NCBI GenBank assembly: GCA_023091735.1
Contig: JALKBU010000684.1
Span: 1 to 27,951 of the forward strand
DNA from: Trichomonas tenax
Lineage: Eukaryota; Parabasalia; Trichomonadida; Trichomonadidae
DNA length: 27,951 bases
Reading direction: 5' to 3'
The position numbers and the translations under genes are program-made. Positions 9,413 to 19,063 of this stretch are shown in pieces (the first letter of the stretch is position 1; each line of letters begins with the position of its first letter). The notes under the pieces are model-generated. The model saw only the letters and a program-made list of their open reading frames with translations. It was not told the DNA's origin and did no database searches.

Positions 9413-10714
9413 ATGACTTCTTCTCGCTTTAATCTCATCATTCCCGCGTATTACTCCGACAACATCAATCAGGAGAGGATGGAGTGCACGATTTGTCTCA
9501 AAATATCGAAAGATTCATGCCTTTTATTGTTTCTTTCGTCACAATTTCAATTAAATCCGTTCCAAATTCAGCTAAACAAGTACAATAAAATGCACACAAA
9601 AATAGGAAAATGCAAGTTCGTGTCAGAAAACCAATCATTGTCGTTATTATTCCTCGATTCGCAAAGTAATCAAAACAGATTTCTCTATACGCTCGCTGAT
9701 GCAGGAATGATCATTCCAATCGATTTGCAGACATACCAAGTGATGAGATATCCTGTAAATATTCCTGATGGAAAGTTTTTAAGTGTCGAAATGTCAGTTA
9801 CACAGACTGTTCATAATATATTTAGAAACAGATATCTGAATCTTCCAAAAGACTTAAACCAGGAAGTTCTTCAAGACTACGCAAGTTACTCAGCCGTTTA
9901 TTTCACGACGTTATTAAACGCGAAAGTTAGAAATTGGGTTAAAACGGATAAAGCTAATGCAGCACTTCCAGAAGGATTCAATATCGATAACGCAATAGGT
10001 TGGATTCAATCAAAATCAACTCCAAAATCGAATAATTATTCTACTGCGCATGATAAGATTAAAGATGCAAATGACGATGTAAAACGTTTAATAAAGGTAA
10101 TAAATGCAGATTCCCCACGCCACAGAACGAATAATCCTAAATGGACAGAAATAATGTGTAAAACTTGCACAGAGATATTATGCGCGATGGCTGCTGATGG
10201 ACATCAGTATCTACAGGGCGAATTCGATGTTGCAGCGAAAGTTGCTTTGATTCTCGGCGATTCTGCAACTTCAGAAATGATTTACAACGGAACGAAGTAT
10301 ATTTGCGAGTTTGTTCCATTGAAAGACAGAGCTTCGGCGACAGTGATCCAAGATATATCAAACGCGATGTTGGACATTTACAAGAAAGTTTTCCCCGAAG
10401 TTTACAAGTTTTTGGAAATCAGAGAATGGAAGAATTTCATGATGCTTGGAAATATAATTCCTCATCTTTTCACTCGTTGCTTCGAAGAAATATGGAGAAT
10501 ATGGTACTGGCTTTCTACCACAGAGAACATTGGCATTGCTTTCTCTTGTGTTTGCGCTGCAATTTTGATTTCGATGCTTCCTGAAATCGCGATTCATAAA
10601 ACTGTGAAACTTGACTTCGTGCTCGAATACTGGGATGCTACTATCACTAAGCTTGATGTTAATCAAGTTTTGAATATGTCAAACTATTTGTATCAGAATT
10701 ATTCAAATTGTTAA
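9413..10714 (+). CDS. TBC-domain protein, probable Rab GTPase-activating protein
   Basis: TBC proteins switch off Rab GTPases on vesicle membranes, using an Arg and a Gln finger. In this 433-aa protein both signatures are visible. INADSPR at 230-236 fits IxxDxxR with the catalytic Arg236. YLQGE at 266-270 fits YxQG(M) with Gln268. Downstream, at about 340-395, the stretch with FPEVYKFLEI, then MMLGNIIPHLFTRCF, EIWRIWYWL and AAILISML resembles the helical second half of TBC domains, in which the two usual Trp-containing helices carry a WxxTLF and an RxWD motif. These are degenerate here. The N-terminal 150 residues are not recognised and look like an adaptor or PH-like region (FLYTLADAGMIIPIDL). 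The Rab substrate cannot be told. The stop overlaps TAAA. I am moderately sure of the domain and less sure of activity. Confidence 0.7.
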   Translation: MTSSRFNLIIPAYYSDNINQERMECTICLKISKDSCLLLFLSSQFQLNPFQIQLNKYNKMHTKIGKCKFVSENQSLSLLFLDSQSNQNRFLYTLADAGMIIPIDLQTYQVMRYPVNIPDGKFLSVEMSVTQTVHNIFRNRYLNLPKDLNQEVLQDYASYSAVYFTTLLNAKVRNWVKTDKANAALPEGFNIDNAIGWIQSKSTPKSNNYSTAHDKIKDANDDVKRLIKVINADSPRHRTNNPKWTEIMCKTCTEILCAMAADGHQYLQGEFDVAAKVALILGDSATSEMIYNGTKYICEFVPLKDRASATVIQDISNAMLDIYKKVFPEVYKFLEIREWKNFMMLGNIIPHLFTRCFEEIWRIWYWLSTTENIGIAFSCVCAAILISMLPEIAIHKTVKLDFVLEYWDATITKLDVNQVLNMSNYLYQNYSNC

Positions 10715-10883
10715 ATTGTTTTGTATTTTATTCTATTTCAAATTAACGCATATAATACTTCAAACTCAAGCATTATCATCGATATGATATAAGCTTTGAA
10801 ATATGAAAAATACGTTGATAATTTTAATAATATCATCTAAACTCTATTTATTTGATAGAATAAATATAAAACAAAAAATAACA

Positions 10884-11399
10884 TTAGTAGTTTGGTTCTT
10901 TCTTCCATTCTTCAATGAATCTCAAGACTGATTCAGGTTCGAAGACAATTTCGTTTGTATTGACTGAATAAAGAGCCTTCTTCTTTGCCTCTATTGAAGC
11001 AGCTGCTTTATTTATTGCTTGGCACGCTTCCTCGTATTTCGTTGTGATGCTGTCGTCATCAGGCGGAAATGACCATGCCACATCCAACGGCTTCGTCACA
11101 AACATATCTTTCGCCTTGGCTAAAGTTCCTTTACACTGTGTTAAAGAATGTTCATATAAAACAAGTTGTCTATTTAACTCAGCAATGAGTGCATCGCAAC
11201 TAATTAACTGTTCCATTTCGAGCTTGCTCTGTAAACCAGGATAATTGTTTAAAGTCCCCATATTTCTTTTATATTCTTTAAATGCAGTCCTAATAGACTC
11301 CCATTTCATTACAATTCCATTCAAAGCATTGATTGCTTGAGTACTCTCATTCTCACAACGGTTTAGCTCCATTGCAATCCTCGCAAATGAAGCTTCCAT
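10884..11399 (-). CDS. Small helical/coiled-coil protein, unknown function
   Basis: A 171-aa protein, mostly predicted helix, with heptad-like stretches at about 30-105 and 120-145 (for example ISCDALIAELNRQLVLYEHS), a Pro/Asp linker AWSFPPDDDS at about 109-118, and a C-terminal VLRFIEEWKKEPNY. The general shape (long helical bundle, short C-terminal W motif) faintly recalls AIRIM/C1orf109-type ribosome-maturation factors. I cannot confirm this. The first ATG is at 11399. A TCATTT Inr-like site lies just inside the frame, 18 nt before a second in-frame ATG at 11372, so the real protein could begin MELNRCENES (162 aa). The spacer upstream carries one exact and several variant TTTACATGTCA motifs. 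Confidence 0.7.
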   Translation of the reverse strand: MEASFARIAMELNRCENESTQAINALNGIVMKWESIRTAFKEYKRNMGTLNNYPGLQSKLEMEQLISCDALIAELNRQLVLYEHSLTQCKGTLAKAKDMFVTKPLDVAWSFPPDDDSITTKYEEACQAINKAAASIEAKKKALYSVNTNEIVFEPESVLRFIEEWKKEPNY

Positions 11400-11490
11400 T
11401 GTTTTTTTGACAAATAAACTCCATGTAAATAGTCAAAAAAGTTTTTTACATGACAAGTACATTTTCGTTTTTTACACGACAAATCAATTA

Positions 11491-11501
11491 TTTACATGTC
11501 A
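11491..11501 (+). promoter_or_regulatory. TTTACATGTCA motif, copy 3, with variants nearby
   Basis: The exact motif lies in the 240-bp spacer upstream of the minus-strand helical-protein gene. Two variants, TTTACATGACA around 11446 and TTTACACGACA around 11471, lie within 50 bp, forming a small cluster. Confidence 0.35.
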
Positions 11502-11642
11502 GAATTTAACATGAAACGAATCAAAATTCATTTCAAGAATCGTTAACATTATGAAATTTATCCAAAGAATAGATGTATTTCTATTTATAGATATGGAATG
11601 AAGAGATGAATTTGGTTTTCACATACGAACTAATAAAAAAGT

Positions 11643-14307
11643 TTAATTATAAACAAATGGAATATAGGAAGGAACGTTGAACTTCTTAACATTCAAGAAC
11701 TGTGGGTTGAGAATGAACTCTTCATCATCGACTGTGACTGTTGGCATTCTAAGATATCCGTATTTGAGAGGAATGAAATCGATATCAAGAGTGCCGCCTT
11801 CGAAGTGTTTCTTTCTTGGACATGCTAGAGCAAGACTCTTGCATTCGTTGATGTAGAAGTCGCACTCCGGGAGTTTTATTGTTATTGTTGATGGTTCTCC
11901 TTCCATCAGTCTTTCATCTCCAATCTTAGCTTCGATCATTGGCAAACCGATCTTCTGTTTGCTGAGATCCCATGAATTTGCAATCTTTGATCCCAACGGC
12001 TCAGACACAATGATATTCAAAATCGATTCAGTTCCTGGTGTTCTCGTTGCGAGCAAATAAGTATCGCATCCTGCAGCAAGGTGGATCTTCTCCCACGTTG
12101 TTGGCATGATTTCCGCAGACTCGATCATCAAATCAATCTCGCTCGTGTTCTGAAGCCTGATGTGGACGAAGTCGTCTGTGCGCATTCTGATGTAGAGCTC
12201 GATTGGGAAGTAGAACGTTGCTGGACGCTCTATTTCGAACTTGGCGCCATCAAATTCAGCAGCAAGTTCTGTTTCTTCGATTGACTCCAACATCATGAAT
12301 TCGATTGACGCTTCGATTTCAAGACCAGCAAGAGAGATTGCATCATCTTCAGAACACTCTTGTTCGAAGCTGAACAAAATATGCCTGTTGTGGATCTTGA
12401 AGAAGCCATTTCTAGCACTCAACTGACACTTTCCTGCTTGGTTTGGAATCTTAACTCTGTCATCTCTGAAGAATAAATCAATGCTGACTTCTTTGTTGAG
12501 ACGAGCGCTCATATCCATCTTGAGCTCGAAGAACATCGACTTGCGGAGGCATGTGAGGACTGGGAACGTAACAGTGACTGGTGGTGGCTGCAATGGAACA
12601 ATTGTGAATCTCAAGAACTTATCTTTGATTGGAAACTCGAGAGTTACATTGTTGATGATTGCTCTCAATGCTGTAACCTTCCAATCGCCACAGAGTGAGA
12701 ATGATGTCGTGAGATATGAGATCTCTGAACCCGGATTGTTGTTAACCTCGACTTGCGAGTTTCCGTCAGAGTTCGTCAACTCCAATTCCACTCTCGTTAC
12801 GTCAGATTGGAACCACTGTGGGAGAATGAGTTTAACAGTGATATCCATATTCGTTCCTTGCTCAACTTCAGAACTGGCTGCACTTGATGAACCTCGAGAT
12901 ATGGAATGGCTTAAAGAGTGTTAGCTTCTGCTTCACGTCCAAAATCCTGTTGAATATCTTTTGTTTGTCATCAATTGCTGATTTGTCGTGAAGAAGCATC
13001 TTTCCGACTCTTTCTACCTCTCTGTAGTTGTTTGATTCGATTGCAGCATCGAAATTCAACAGAGCGGCCTTGGAACCGAACTTCCATGTGATTGTCTTCT
13101 CGTCAATGTTAGGAACATCGGATTTCTGCTCCGCTGCCCATCGCGCGTATTTCGTTTCGATCGCCATTCGCGTTTGTTTCATGTTTTGCGGGAGAACGGA
13201 AAGGAGGCGCTTCCTGATTACCGAAACTTCACTGGAATTCTTTTGCAGGTGGAGGTAGAACATTCTCTCTAAGATTCTGAAATTAACAGAATTATTGTTG
13301 GCAAAATCTTGAATTGAAAGGAATACTTTCAAGCATCTCTCGGCCTAATCTTCAACCGCAACCGTTTGCACTTTATCTCTTGTTAGTTCCTCAATGTGGC
13401 CCTAGAATGAGTAAAATAATTGAACTGCATCGAGAAAACGGTTCTTTGCAAAGTAAACAGCCATAGCGCCGTGAATAGCGAAGTAAATCACAGAGATTGT
13501 ATCATGTTTGCTCTCATATGGATAATTATTGATTGATGTGGCATTTAGAGTATTTAATGGGAATTTTGTAGGATCAGTAATCAAAGGAAATGCAGAACGG
13601 AATGCGTTTAAGAATGAATGAAGTGAATCTTCATAATATCCATAATATAAAAGCAAAAGACCACGCCAAGACTTCAAATAGTTGATTGGTTCAGTATTGC
13701 CGACCTTCCTCTTGATTTTTGCGCGTGTTTCTTGTTCATATTTTGCAAAAGATTCAATAACTGCGTTTTGAATGGAATTTTTAACCAAATCAACAGATTG
13801 ATCTGCTAACTTGGACTTCTTGCACTGAATGATAACGATGTTATTGATTTGAGACTGCTCAGCGACGAGATCGTTCCTATTAATTTGTTTTCAAGTTTCG
13901 AAGAAAGATGAGTCCTCCTGGAATATCAAAACGCGCCAACTGTTTCCGACTATTGACGCCCCACCAATCCATTTCTGTATATTTCCAACAGTCTCGCGCG
14001 AAATTGCTTGTTCAGCTTTTGCTTTGATCGCAAGAATTGATAGATAGGGCCTCTGGAACGGATCAATTCTGACTCCAACGTTTTCAAGTATCTTCAGCGA
14101 TTCTTGGACTATTTCAAGCAGAAAATTCGCTCCAGGGTGCTTAAACATCGTTTTCTAGAGATTCGCGGGGATCGTGAACACGTACTCGGCGAACATGTTC
14201 TTTATCAAATCCTTCCACGCCGAATCTGGATCGTTTATCGTGATTTTAACAACCCTCGATGCGTGAATGTAAAAATATAAAATTTCTATCGCCTTTTTTA
14301 CAATCTT
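11643..14307 (-). pseudogene. TRAPPC10/Trs130-like TRAPP-II subunit gene, multiply broken
   Basis: TRAPP-II activates Rab GTPases at the Golgi; TRAPPC10/Trs130 is one of its large scaffold subunits. One minus-strand frame runs from about 14307 to 12871, interrupted by TAG at 14155-14157, TGA at 13891-13893, TAG at 13402-13404 and TAG at 13345-13347. Protein-like sequence continues in phase through every stop: FAEYVFTIPANL before the first, KHPGANFLLEIVQES after it, then YEDSLHSFLNAF further on. A frameshift between about 12925 and 12870 moves to the frame of an intact 401-codon ORF (11643-12848). That part is beta-rich and ends DFIPLKYGYLRMPTV, which resembles the C-terminal Trs130 domain. 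The family call rests on overall layout (helical N-terminal half with a YEDSL-type repeat helix, beta-sandwich C-terminal half) and the C-terminal motif, so it is tentative. The disruption is directly visible. No start codon is found in phase at the 5' end. Confidence 0.55.
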
Positions 14308-14724
14308 TTATATTTTGAAAATCTTCGGCATAACCATATTTCTAAATACGTTTTTTGCCCAAAATCTTCGAAAATCATTTTTCTGCCATGTAATTTGATT
14401 ATTTTCGATGATGAATTTGATTAATCATCGAAAATTACATGTCAAAATATCAATGAAGTTGAATATTTTACATGTCAAAACTTTTTTTGCTGTTTTTCTT
14501 CGGTGCATTTATATGCCAGAATATCTTTAGCTCATAGTTGTTTAATATGACGACTAAAAAGCAATGTTTTCATTCGCATTATGTTTATGAATTAACTTGC
14601 TTTATTTGTTTTTTTTTTCTCAGACAAGATTCTTATGTGATTCATCTCTAAATATATTTATGTTATCTTGGAAATATTTGTAAGAGAAAAGCAAGTGAAT
14701 GTTAAACAATAAACTCTAAAAACT
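14308..14724. other. Spacer between the TRAPP-like pseudogene and the helicase gene
   Basis: AT-rich. It holds an exact TTTACATGTCA at 14467-14477 and a near copy (ATTACATGTCA) about 35 bp before it. Around 14403-14431 is a short inverted repeat, TTTTCGATGATGAATTTGAT / TTAATCATCGAAAA, that could form a hairpin. Confidence 0.5.
14467..14477 (+). promoter_or_regulatory. TTTACATGTCA motif, copy 4
   Basis: Exact copy about 160 bp upstream of the broken 5' end of the TRAPP-like gene. A one-base variant (ATTACATGTCA) lies about 35 bp before it. Confidence 0.35.
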
Positions 14725-16536
14725 TTATAAGAACTCAGATGTACGCATTTCAAATGCAGGAAGCATTTCCTTCTTTTCAACAGGTTTGTTGATGCTTTCC
14801 TGGAGATCTCTCTCTTCGTGAAGCATTTCTTTAATTTCTGCAGGTGTCTTTTCAAGACCGAATGCAGTAGCAAGGTGACCCAAGTGCAAATCTCTAGCCC
14901 TGAAAATTGTCCTTGTTGTCTTGTGGTGTGTGGTGTAGGCAGCAATCGATGATGCCCAAGCTTGGCCGGCAGCCATGGAAAGCTCATTCTTCTCGACTGT
15001 CTCGAATGACTCCTTCCTCAAAGCGGCCATACAAAGGTCGTAATCATCACCCATCATTGCATCAACACCCTTTCTTACGAGTTCCTCGTACTTGTAGTGC
15101 TTGAGGTTGACCTTCTTGTCTCTCAACAAGTCGACAAATGCGAGTTCGTTCTTCTGAAGGAAGAGATATGCGATGCCATCCTTTCCAATACGCGCTGTTC
15201 TGCCGACTCTGTGTACATAGTCTTCTGTGTCGACTGGTGGATCGTACTGAACAATCAGTGTAACGCCTGGAATATCGAGACCACGTGCAGCGACATCTGT
15301 GCAGAAGAGAACACCGCTCTTGACTGATGTGAACTTAGAAATTGTCTTTGATCTCTCGATGTGCTCGACGAAGCCATGGATTCTGAAGACTGGAACGTTC
15401 AAGAATGGGCTGAAGCCACCAACTTCATCGTTATCTGTACTTGCGTGCTTATCCATGATTGTTGGCTTGTTCTCTGTCTTTTCAGCGGCCTTCTCGGCCT
15501 CGTTAAGTGGTCCTTTGTAGTTTCTCTGTGGAATTCTACGATGTGCACGCTCTCCTGGTGTCATGAAGTTGAAGTACTGGAAGAATGATGCATGGAAGTC
15601 AACACTCTTGCAGCAGCTAAGGAAAACAACTGCCTTAGTTTCTGGTTCCTCAACGAAGTATCTCTTGAGTAACGTAGCAAGTGCGGCAAGGCGCCATTTA
15701 GCATCAACAGTGACGAAACGTTGAAGAAGAGTCATTGGAATGGAGAACTCTTCATCCTTCATTGTGCCGACATTTACTGGGTTCGACAAAGCGATGTTTG
15801 CAAGTGCGTCGAGTGTCTTTGGAAGTGTAGCTGAAACTAAGATTGTCTGGTGTACTGGTTTATCATCTGTTTTGCCTTGTCTTTCGTTGATGATCGAGAT
15901 GATTTGTTCGAGTCTTTTTCCGTGACCAGCATCGAGAAGTCTATCTGCCTCATCGAGAACAAGGAACTTCAAGTTGTTGACAATGAGGTTCTGTGAGTTC
16001 TCTAAGTGATAGAGAAGTCTACCTGGAGTTCCGATCAAAAGATTTACACCTTTTCTGAGAATAGCTTTTTCTTTTGCGGTCTTCGATCCTCCTGTTACTG
16101 TGCCGGAAACAATGTAATTCATCTGTTTGCGAAGGTTTTGGACGACAGTATCAATTTGTTGGCAAAGTTCGTGTGTTGGAGCAACAATTAGTGCGAGACA
16201 TCCTTTCTCACGTGTAATTGGATCTTTATCACGTGGAAAATCAACAGAAAGTCTGTGCATTATTGGAAGAAGATATGCAAGTGTCTTTCCAGAGCCTGTA
16301 TCTGCTCTCATCAAGACATCTGATCCAGAAATAATCGGTGGAATAGAGTCAGATTGGATTTTTGTGTATTTATCGATGTTCATTTTGTTTAAAGCGTTAA
16401 TAAGACGTGGATTGAGTTCAAAATCATTAAGGCCGCCGTCAGCGTATAGACTTTCGGTGATCTCTTCGGCAGTTACAACTGGTGCTGACTGCTGTTCTTT
16501 GTTTTCTTCCTCGTTCATATTCTTTTTGTCTTGCAT
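14725..16536 (-). CDS. DEAD-box ATP-dependent RNA helicase, DDX31/Dbp7 type
   Basis: Dbp7/DDX31 helicases act in the nucleolus in large-subunit ribosome assembly. The 603-aa protein shows the full motif set. A Q-motif region ends TKIQSDSI (58-65). Motif I is ADTGSGKT (78-85). Then come PTHEL (120-124; usually PTREL), TPGR (170-173), DEAD (195-198) and SAT (235-237). The second RecA domain has VLFCTDVAARGLDIPG and HRVGRTAR. The subfamily call comes from TGGSKTAKEKAILRKGVN before TPGR, and from a C-terminal region with AAYTTHH and ARDLHLGHLATAFGL, matching the pattern of DDX31/Dbp7. An insertion of about 40 residues (KNYKGPLNEAEKAAEKTENK-like, charged) precedes the RIHG motif. The stop overlaps TAAA. 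No convincing Inr precedes the ATG. A second in-frame ATG lies six codons in. Confidence 0.93.
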   Translation of the reverse strand: MQDKKNMNEEENKEQQSAPVVTAEEITESLYADGGLNDFELNPRLINALNKMNIDKYTKIQSDSIPPIISGSDVLMRADTGSGKTLAYLLPIMHRLSVDFPRDKDPITREKGCLALIVAPTHELCQQIDTVVQNLRKQMNYIVSGTVTGGSKTAKEKAILRKGVNLLIGTPGRLLYHLENSQNLIVNNLKFLVLDEADRLLDAGHGKRLEQIISIINERQGKTDDKPVHQTILVSATLPKTLDALANIALSNPVNVGTMKDEEFSIPMTLLQRFVTVDAKWRLAALATLLKRYFVEEPETKAVVFLSCCKSVDFHASFFQYFNFMTPGERAHRRIPQRNYKGPLNEAEKAAEKTENKPTIMDKHASTDNDEVGGFSPFLNVPVFRIHGFVEHIERSKTISKFTSVKSGVLFCTDVAARGLDIPGVTLIVQYDPPVDTEDYVHRVGRTARIGKDGIAYLFLQKNELAFVDLLRDKKVNLKHYKYEELVRKGVDAMMGDDYDLCMAALRKESFETVEKNELSMAAGQAWASSIAAYTTHHKTTRTIFRARDLHLGHLATAFGLEKTPAEIKEMLHEERDLQESINKPVEKKEMLPAFEMRTSEFL

Positions 16537-16930
16537 GTCACTTTTTAAAAGATTTTGTCAGTTTTATTCATTTAACCTTATTAGCTTGCCACATAAACTT
16601 TTGACATATTTTACAGGTCAAATTCTACTAATTTTCATCAAAAACTCCTTTTACTTATGGAATTAGCAATGAAAAGTATCACATATAACAAATGCTAAGC
16701 CTTTTTAATATATATAATAAGCATTTTCATAATTAAAGCATTGATAATTCAAAAATTGATATAATAACACCGTTAATAAAAGAGAGCATTAGAATAGAAA
16801 GTTATATAAGAGTTCTGTGAAATGCAAATATACTAAAGCCCATACGTTATATTTTGGGTTGGAAAATGAATGAAAATAAATAATTTTGTCCCGTAAATTT
16901 ATATTATTTGTCAAGAAAAAGGTGGCAAAA
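16537..16930. other. AT-rich divergent promoter spacer
   Basis: Lies between the helicase (-) and RAD23-like (+) genes. It includes a TTTACAGGTCA variant of the recurrent motif around 16610. No gene is seen. Confidence 0.45.
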
Positions 16931-17086
16931 ATGTTAATTTTGCACTCTTTGAACAAACTTGAATATTTGATTGAACTTGTTGGTGATGAAACTATCGAAG
17001 ATATAAAAGATATCCTCTTGAGAGAGTATGGTGTGAAAAAAGGGACTTATTTGATTAATTATGATAATTATTTTGATATTCCATAA
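16931..17086 (+). pseudogene. Ubiquitin-like domain, first half of a frameshifted RAD23-like gene
   Basis: Fifty-one codons starting MLILHSLNKLEYLIEL resemble the first two strands and helix of ubiquitin: TIEDIKDILLREYGV matches the TIENVKAKIQDKEGI position. The frame ends in TAA at 17084-17086 before the last strands. The missing part appears in the next frame as TKRIKDLELIIESVLTM, which aligns with the end of ubiquitin (TLSDYNIQKESTLHLV-like) and runs straight into the ATG at 17134. One indel near 17075-17090 therefore separates the two parts. A longer version of this ORF starts at an ATG at 16886, but the UBL itself begins at 16931. Confidence 0.5.
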
Positions 17087-17113
17087 CAAAACGCATCAAA
17101 GATCTCGAACTTA

Positions 17114-17119
17114 TCATTG
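17114..17119 (+). promoter_or_regulatory. Possible internal Inr
   Basis: TCATTG fits TCA-Y-T/A, with +1 at A17116, 18 nt before the ATG at 17134. It could let the two-UBA part be expressed without the UBL. It may equally be chance inside the old UBL coding sequence. Confidence 0.3.
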
Positions 17120-17133
17120 AATCTGTTCTTACA

Positions 17134-17640
17134 ATGGATTTCTCAGCTGTTGCAGTTGCAATAGAAAAGGAAAGACGTGAATCAAGACAAAATGAAACTG
17201 CAAGAGTTTTGCTTCCTCCAAAGACAACCCCTATATACAGCAACATTTACCCTCTCCACCATAATGACAAATACAAAGAATTAGCATTTAAAGATCCAAA
17301 TAACATCGAAGAACTTATATCAAAAGTAATGGAAATTGGTTCTCCACGAGAAATTGCTTTAAAGGCTCTAAGACTTGCCAATTACAATTTCACAGAAGCG
17401 TGCTTATTAATAGATGAAGACGAACTCGTAGATGAACCAATAGCTCAGAAAAGCAATCAGCCAAATCCAAGCAATGAAAACAACCATAAAATTCCACACC
17501 AATGGCTCCAAAAACTCACAATTAACGAACAAGCTGCGATAACAAGACTTTTTAGGAAATATGGTATTGTACAAACTGTATATGATGTATTTAGAGCTTG
17601 CGATTTAAATGAAACAACAGCAGATCAAGTTTTATCTTAA
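17134..17640 (+). CDS. Protein with two UBA-like domains (RAD23-like C-terminal part)
   Basis: UBA domains bind ubiquitin; RAD23-type shuttles carry ubiquitinated cargo to the proteasome and help in nucleotide-excision repair. This 168-aa ORF has UBA1 at about 58-94 (NIEELISKVMEIGSPREIAL, then ALRLANYNFTEACLLI). UBA2 is at about 128-167 (LTINEQAAITRLF, then VYDVFRACDLNETTADQVL). The second has the wording of the RAD23 C-terminal UBA (..EEQAAIERL...AYxACDKNEExAANFL). No XPC-binding domain is visible between them. Upstream, in another frame, lies a truncated ubiquitin-like domain, so the ancestral protein was probably UBL-UBA-UBA. Whether the downstream ORF is still expressed alone is open. Confidence 0.65.
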   Translation: MDFSAVAVAIEKERRESRQNETARVLLPPKTTPIYSNIYPLHHNDKYKELAFKDPNNIEELISKVMEIGSPREIALKALRLANYNFTEACLLIDEDELVDEPIAQKSNQPNPSNENNHKIPHQWLQKLTINEQAAITRLFRKYGIVQTVYDVFRACDLNETTADQVLS

Positions 17641-17789
17641 TATGTTAATTAAGTTAACAGTATATATTCATCATAAATATAGTGTTTGCGCCTAAAGCCA
17701 ATATAGCGTTCCTTTCCGCTTCAATAATATCATAATTTGTTATTACTTCAGAACTGTTTGGTGGCAGAGTATAATGATGAACTTGTGGT

Positions 17790-18010
17790 CAAAATTCGAT
17801 TGCCAAAATTAGTACAACAGGTGACGAAAATTCCTGAATGGAATTCTCAATTTTGATACTGCTGCTCTGAAATCAATATTATTGCTGTCAAAAGACAAAA
17901 TAGTTTATTAACTCACTGCCGTATTCATATTTGCAAGGGAAAATAATTAATCAACACTGTTCCTAATAAAATTAGAATTAGAGAACCAAAAAGTTTCTTG
18001 ACCTACAGTT
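17790..18010 (-). pseudogene. Copy D of the Cys/Asn-rich surface-protein family, relic
   Basis: Minus-strand pieces match the C-terminal half of copy B (19064-19941). FWFSNSNFIRNSV (about 17955-17998) matches FTFSSSNFIRNAS in copy B. SSIKIENSIQEFSS (about 17793-17862) matches SGSITFENKILEFSS in copy B. The distance between the two pieces is shorter than in B, so there has been a deletion, and stops separate them. Confidence 0.5.
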
Positions 18011-18045
18011 CCTGAATAAGACATAATTCTTGGAGAAGATGCACT

Positions 18046-19049
18046 ATGTTAAGTTTGCAGTTAGTTTCGCGTGCTCATAAAGCATGAGACACTGTCGCTT
18101 GGAATGAATACTTCTATGGCTCAACATACACTGAAGTTAACAGTGATAATAGCATTGTTACATCGCAGAATAATATATTCGTATAACGTAGAATTCAAAA
18201 ATTTACTCGATTATGGGTGTATATATATGAACTCTACATTAGATGACACAAAGTTGTCAGTCTATTCTTCGAGTTTTTTTCAATATTTACTCTAATCAGC
18301 TTTATCCAGCTGTTCTATTTCGAGATAAAGGATGTTCAGCCATGAAATTTGTTGAAACATATAACACTACATGTGGAAGTGCATCAGGATGCCACACAGC
18401 AATGCTTTATACAACCAACGATCAAAATCATACTTCGAAGATCCAATATTCATCTTTTTTGGATGCCTGTGGCACAAGTATCTATTCTTCATCGGTTCTT
18501 CAACGCTACGGAGTTGTCACCAACAGTAATCTGAACTTTTCGAAGAACTATTTACCTAATGAACCAACATTCATTGTTTTTTATACTGTTGATGTTTTTC
18601 GATTATATTTTTATAAAGTAGAGTCAAATATTGCTTCAAGGTATCGAATTATATATCTAGGAAATGGCCAGAATGATCTAAAGTGTGCAAATCTAGTCAA
18701 CAACTCGCAAGCAACAGCTTCGAATGGATTGGTCCAAATGGAAGGAGGAACGAAGATTTGGATTGAACAAGTTGCGTTTATTCTTTACTCAGGTCCAGCG
18801 CCACTATATTGTGTCATATCAAATTCAAGTGCAACAATCACAAACTGCAGATATATGTGGAATAATGTTACAGCACTTTATGTTGTAACTGATTCTTCTG
18901 TTTTTCAAAATATATCGTCGATAAGTTGGAACGCAGATATTTATTGCATTCCATTCGATACAATGCAAATAGATGCAAAAACATGTGCAGGAAAACAAAA
19001 TCTTCGGTATCATTATAATTTCTTATATTCATTCATTGCTGTTTTATAA
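18046..19049 (+). pseudogene. Copy A of the Cys/Asn-rich surface-protein family, three disruptions
   Basis: An ATG at 18046 opens a frame broken by TGA at 18085-18087. Family-like sequence then continues (AWNEYFYGSTYTEVNSDNS; compare FSWSEFFGNSG in copy B). A frameshift near 18175-18185 leads to NVEFKNLLDYGCIYMNSTL. A second shift in the T7 run at 18274-18280 leads to a long ORF to 19049. That ORF contains TNDQNHTSKIQYSSF and NLVNNSQATASNG. Repeated short Asn/Ser/Cys segments suggest a parallel beta-helix (pectin-lyase-like) ectodomain, as in the large surface families of trichomonads; this is inference from composition. The stop overlaps TAAA. It lies tail to tail with copy B, 14 bp apart. 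Confidence 0.65.
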
Positions 19050-19063
19050 ATGAGCGTTCATCA

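Noticed and set aside
12481..12924. 147-codon plus-strand ORF and other long antisense frames
   Set aside because: Shadow of the minus-strand TRAPP-like coding sequence; no independent support.
11643..14307. Alternative genetic code (read-through of TAG and TGA) as explanation for the in-phase stops
   Set aside because: Neighbouring long genes contain no internal TAG or TGA, and a frameshift is also present, so pseudogene decay is simpler.
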